DNA from: Setaria digitata
Lineage: Eukaryota; Nematoda; Chromadorea; Rhabditida; Setariidae
Length of the DNA: 64,000 nt
Reading direction: 5' to 3'
Assembly (NCBI GenBank): GCA_003640385.1
Contig: RCAB01000290.1
Coordinates: forward strand, 1-64,000
A program made the translations under genes and the position numbers. The notes under the pieces are model-generated. The model was not told the origin of the DNA. It ran no database searches and saw only the letters and a list, made by a program, of their open reading frames with translations. Positions 61,200 to 64,000 of the stretch are shown piece by piece. Position 1 is the first letter of the stretch. Every line of letters begins with the position of its first letter.

Positions 61200-63838
61200 C
61201 TGATTTGAGCAAGTTTGGTTGCATTTCTGATGAGTTGGCTCTTCAAGTACGGGCCATTGCGATGGTTTGTGTCCAGGCAGTGTGTAAAACAGATAAAGGT
61301 CTTTGGCCACCGTCAAGCCTTCATTTAGCTGCATATTATGATTCCGTCGATCTTCTTGAAATTCTTCTGGAAGTATTCGATTATGGGGAGGCCATGGTAA
61401 AGTAATCTCTTCTGATGATGAGTTGTTTCTTTCATGATTCTTTAATGACACTTGTGCAGACTTTTGATGGGTCAACACCAGCGCAGTTTGCTGCAATGAA
61501 AGGACATTTGCGAGCGTTGGCCGTTCTTTATCGAAATGTTGATATCAGTATTTATTGTTGTATTGGAGGATTTAACGCATATGAGTTTCTTAAAAGTTTT
61601 GCAAAGGCAGAGGGAAGCGAGAAGTTACCTTGCTTATGTAAGTTTTTCCTTTAATAAAAGGGTGTGGAAGTCTGATTTGTATGAAGATAGCGCAGTAGGA
61701 TTTTCATAAAAGCAAAAAAAAAAAGATAAAGTTTATCTTTCCGGGAAAGATTTGGCTATGACATGATAAGAGGGATATGTAAATTCGTGCTTGTACTGTC
61801 TTTTTTCGATAGCATTAATAGCATTCCCAACTTGTTTCAGATCTTGCTGCTGTGAAGATTCTTATTCACTTCTTTTATAGCACGGATTTATGCATGTGGT
61901 GACAACCTAACTCCATCATTGGGTATCGTGTATGGAAAGCATACCACATACCCTGTTCCTGTGCAGTTTTCTGATGAAGATATTAGTTTCGGAAAAGAAG
62001 TTACTCAGGTTGTAATCCATCGCTCTTTCCTGTTCAAGAAACAATGCTGTGGACGATGTCTTTGTTGAATAACTATTTTGGTCCTTGAATTTGGTCTGAT
62101 CTGGGAATGATTAAAGCAGAATTGTAGTCTTTTTTTTTCCTAAAATTAAATTGAATTGAATTGAAGTTTTGTTTTTATTGTGTATTTACCACCAATTAAT
62201 TTAAGACATGTTTAAAGTATTCGTTGGATGATGTCGGGAGTTTTAGGTTTCTTTTGGGAAATATCATACAATTTACTTGATTGATGGGCGAGCATTTTCG
62301 TGTGGCTTAGGAAGATACGGTAAGTTGGGTCATGGAGACGAACAAGACCAGTTGAAAGCTCGAGAAATAAAATTTCCGGACTCAGTCGTTTGTGCTTCTG
62401 CTGGACCAACACATTCGATTATATGTACGCGAAAAAAGGTTATCTTAATGGATTATTTATCCTGTTTTCTTTTTGTCCTTAATATTCTATCATTAACTTT
62501 TATACCTACTTTGCTTCCATCAAATTTAAGTATTTGAAGAGCAAGTTGTAATATGCCGTTGAAAAAAGTGATAAATATCCTTTTGGTAATTTTGTCATCA
62601 TTCCTAGAGATTTCATCTAAGATTGCCCTTGTCTCTGATCATATATACTTGGAGTTTTACTTCAGATCATAGTTTTCGGACTTAATAATAATGGGCAACT
62701 AGGATTGTGCACAAAGCGGCTTGTGATAATTCCAACAGTTGTGAAATCTTTTAAAGAAGAAAAACCGGATTACATTATTAGCTGTTCAACAAGTGATACA
62801 CATTCTGTGGTCGTCATGAATAATGTCCGTTTCTTTTTTGTGCAAGTATTGGTGCTTTTTTCCCCCTCTGCAATTTTATTGACTCGGAAAAAATGAGGTT
62901 AACGAAAATATTTTTCCAGGGATTGTGGGGATTTTGAAAGGTTTACATGTCGTTTTTTTCTTTTCCTTTCTTTAGTTTGATTTCTACGTTACTGGAACAT
63001 CAAATGGTTTTTTGTGGCAGAAATATTCAAGCAACACATTTAAGCACTTGAAAAATAATTATGCTCATCGAGCATCATCAGTTTTAGTCACAGATTCATC
63101 TATAGTTCGCATCAGTTCAAACGACGACGCATCGAAGGTAATTTTTAAAAGGGGAATGAAGTAATTTGTACCTTTTCAGTTGATGTTTACATCTCAAATA
63201 TTTCGTTCTCTTTGTCACGGAGGCTGTAGTCCCTTTTCATTGTTTTCGTGCTTCTAAAAATGTTTTTGGCGTTTCAGATAACAATTAAAGCAGATGATAA
63301 AAGCTATTATATTACTAGTGCTGTACACATTACACGTTGTGTTGGCGTATATTATACTCCAAAGTTGGTAAGTTTCTCTCATCTTTGTATGCAGTTCTGT
63401 CTTAGTGCAATATTTCATTACTAGTGATGATCTCGTTTTAGCAGGATTATTTCTCTGCTGATGTGGACCTATACTTCATCGACGTGCTATTAATCCTACT
63501 GACCTTATTACTGCAAATTTATGCTATAAGAATAAGGTCATCCCAAAATTAATTGACTAACAAAACTTTATTTTTGAGTCATCGCTCTGTGGCACATTGC
63601 TAACAGTGTGATTTATAATTCCAATCAGTTCTCATTTCAGGGTGCTTTATTTTCTGGATACAAGTATTTCTACGAAAATCATCGTCATGGAGTGGCGTCA
63701 GGGTTATTCTTATTCGATTCAAAAAGTCCTGGTTCTCTTCGATCTTTATTCTTCTACAATACTTTAATGAAAAGGAACATATTTGAGGTAGTAAGTGCTG
63801 ATGTTACTCGAGATGGTCAAATAATCATTGTTGACTAT
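61200..63838 (+). CDS. IBTK-type ankyrin/RCC1 protein, cut by the window end
   Basis: Nine exons in phase: 61200-61396, 61460-61637, 61881-62008, 62247-62438, 62666-62824, 62976-63137, 63278-63367, 63442-63483, 63641-63838. The first two carry ankyrin repeats (PPSSLHLAAYYDSVDLLEIL; STPAQFAAMKGHLRALAVLY). RCC1 blades follow: IYACGDNLTPSLG, GRAFSCGLGRYGKLGHGDEQ, IVFGLNNNGQLG. Ankyrin followed by RCC1 with GxGRLGHGDEQ is the layout of IBTK (inhibitor of Bruton tyrosine kinase), which continues with BTB domains and acts as a CUL3 ubiquitin-ligase substrate adaptor; the BTB part would lie beyond 64000. The region after 62976 is diverged but corresponds to the later propeller (VDLYFID joins GALFSGYKY; TRDGQIIIVD). 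Worms lack BTK-type signalling as in vertebrates, so the ligase-adaptor role is the likelier one (inference). Confidence 0.85.
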
Positions 63839-64000
63839 GTAGGTATTTTTCTCTCATTATAAATTATAAATAGGAGGGGAAAAAAATAACAAAGTTGAAA
63901 AGCTGTGGGAAGTACTGAAATTTCTGTTACTGGGACCGTTTAAGGGTTTAAGTTGTATTTTCATTCATGTTATCATTAGAATATATGAGCGAAAAGATTT

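Overview
This looks like nuclear DNA from a nematode, most likely a filarial or other spirurid worm. It is AT-rich with long homopolymer runs. Genes are split into small exons by introns ending in T-rich tracts plus CAG or TAG. Several first coding exons have a T-rich AG acceptor only 0-8 nt upstream of the ATG, as expected for spliced-leader trans-splicing. The anchor gene is an almost certain orthologue of C. elegans apl-1 (amyloid precursor protein, APP), rebuilt here as 18 phase-consistent exons. The filarial placement is inference; no search was possible.

Layout from left to right. (1) Minus strand: two exons of an unknown gene (234-509), then a membrane protein with a degenerate Ig domain, an EGF domain, a transmembrane segment and a basic tail (2092-5131; its N-terminal exon, perhaps near 7.2 kb, is unproven). 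(2) Plus strand: a 13-exon gene for a long, low-complexity, Ser/Arg-rich protein with an N-myristoylation-type start and a C-terminal coiled coil (10331-22199), plus an internal alternative first exon at 18993. (3) A gene-poor stretch (22.2-40.4 kb) with two low-confidence models: a minus-strand two-exon gene (30275-30964) and a small plus-strand chain (31280-34288). (4) apl-1 (40488-48638, plus), whose intron 12 is filled by an unusually pure TTTTA/TTTCA satellite. (5) A small secreted cysteine-rich protein on the minus strand (50610-52812). (6) An exon-like ORF at 57523-57799 (plus). (7) An MXRA7-type single-pass membrane protein (58423-59608, minus), head to head with (8) an IBTK-type ankyrin/RCC1 gene (plus) that runs off the right end.

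The genes do not form a pathway. Shared themes are several membrane or secreted proteins (APP, Ig-EGF protein, MXRA7-type, secreted peptide) and heavy simple-sequence content. I judged exons by splice-site quality plus reading-phase agreement plus, where possible, family resemblance. Models with only the first two are given low confidence, because GC-richer patches here also give plausible open frames on the wrong strand. I found no CRISPR array and no intact transposon, and recognised no tRNA or rRNA gene by eye.
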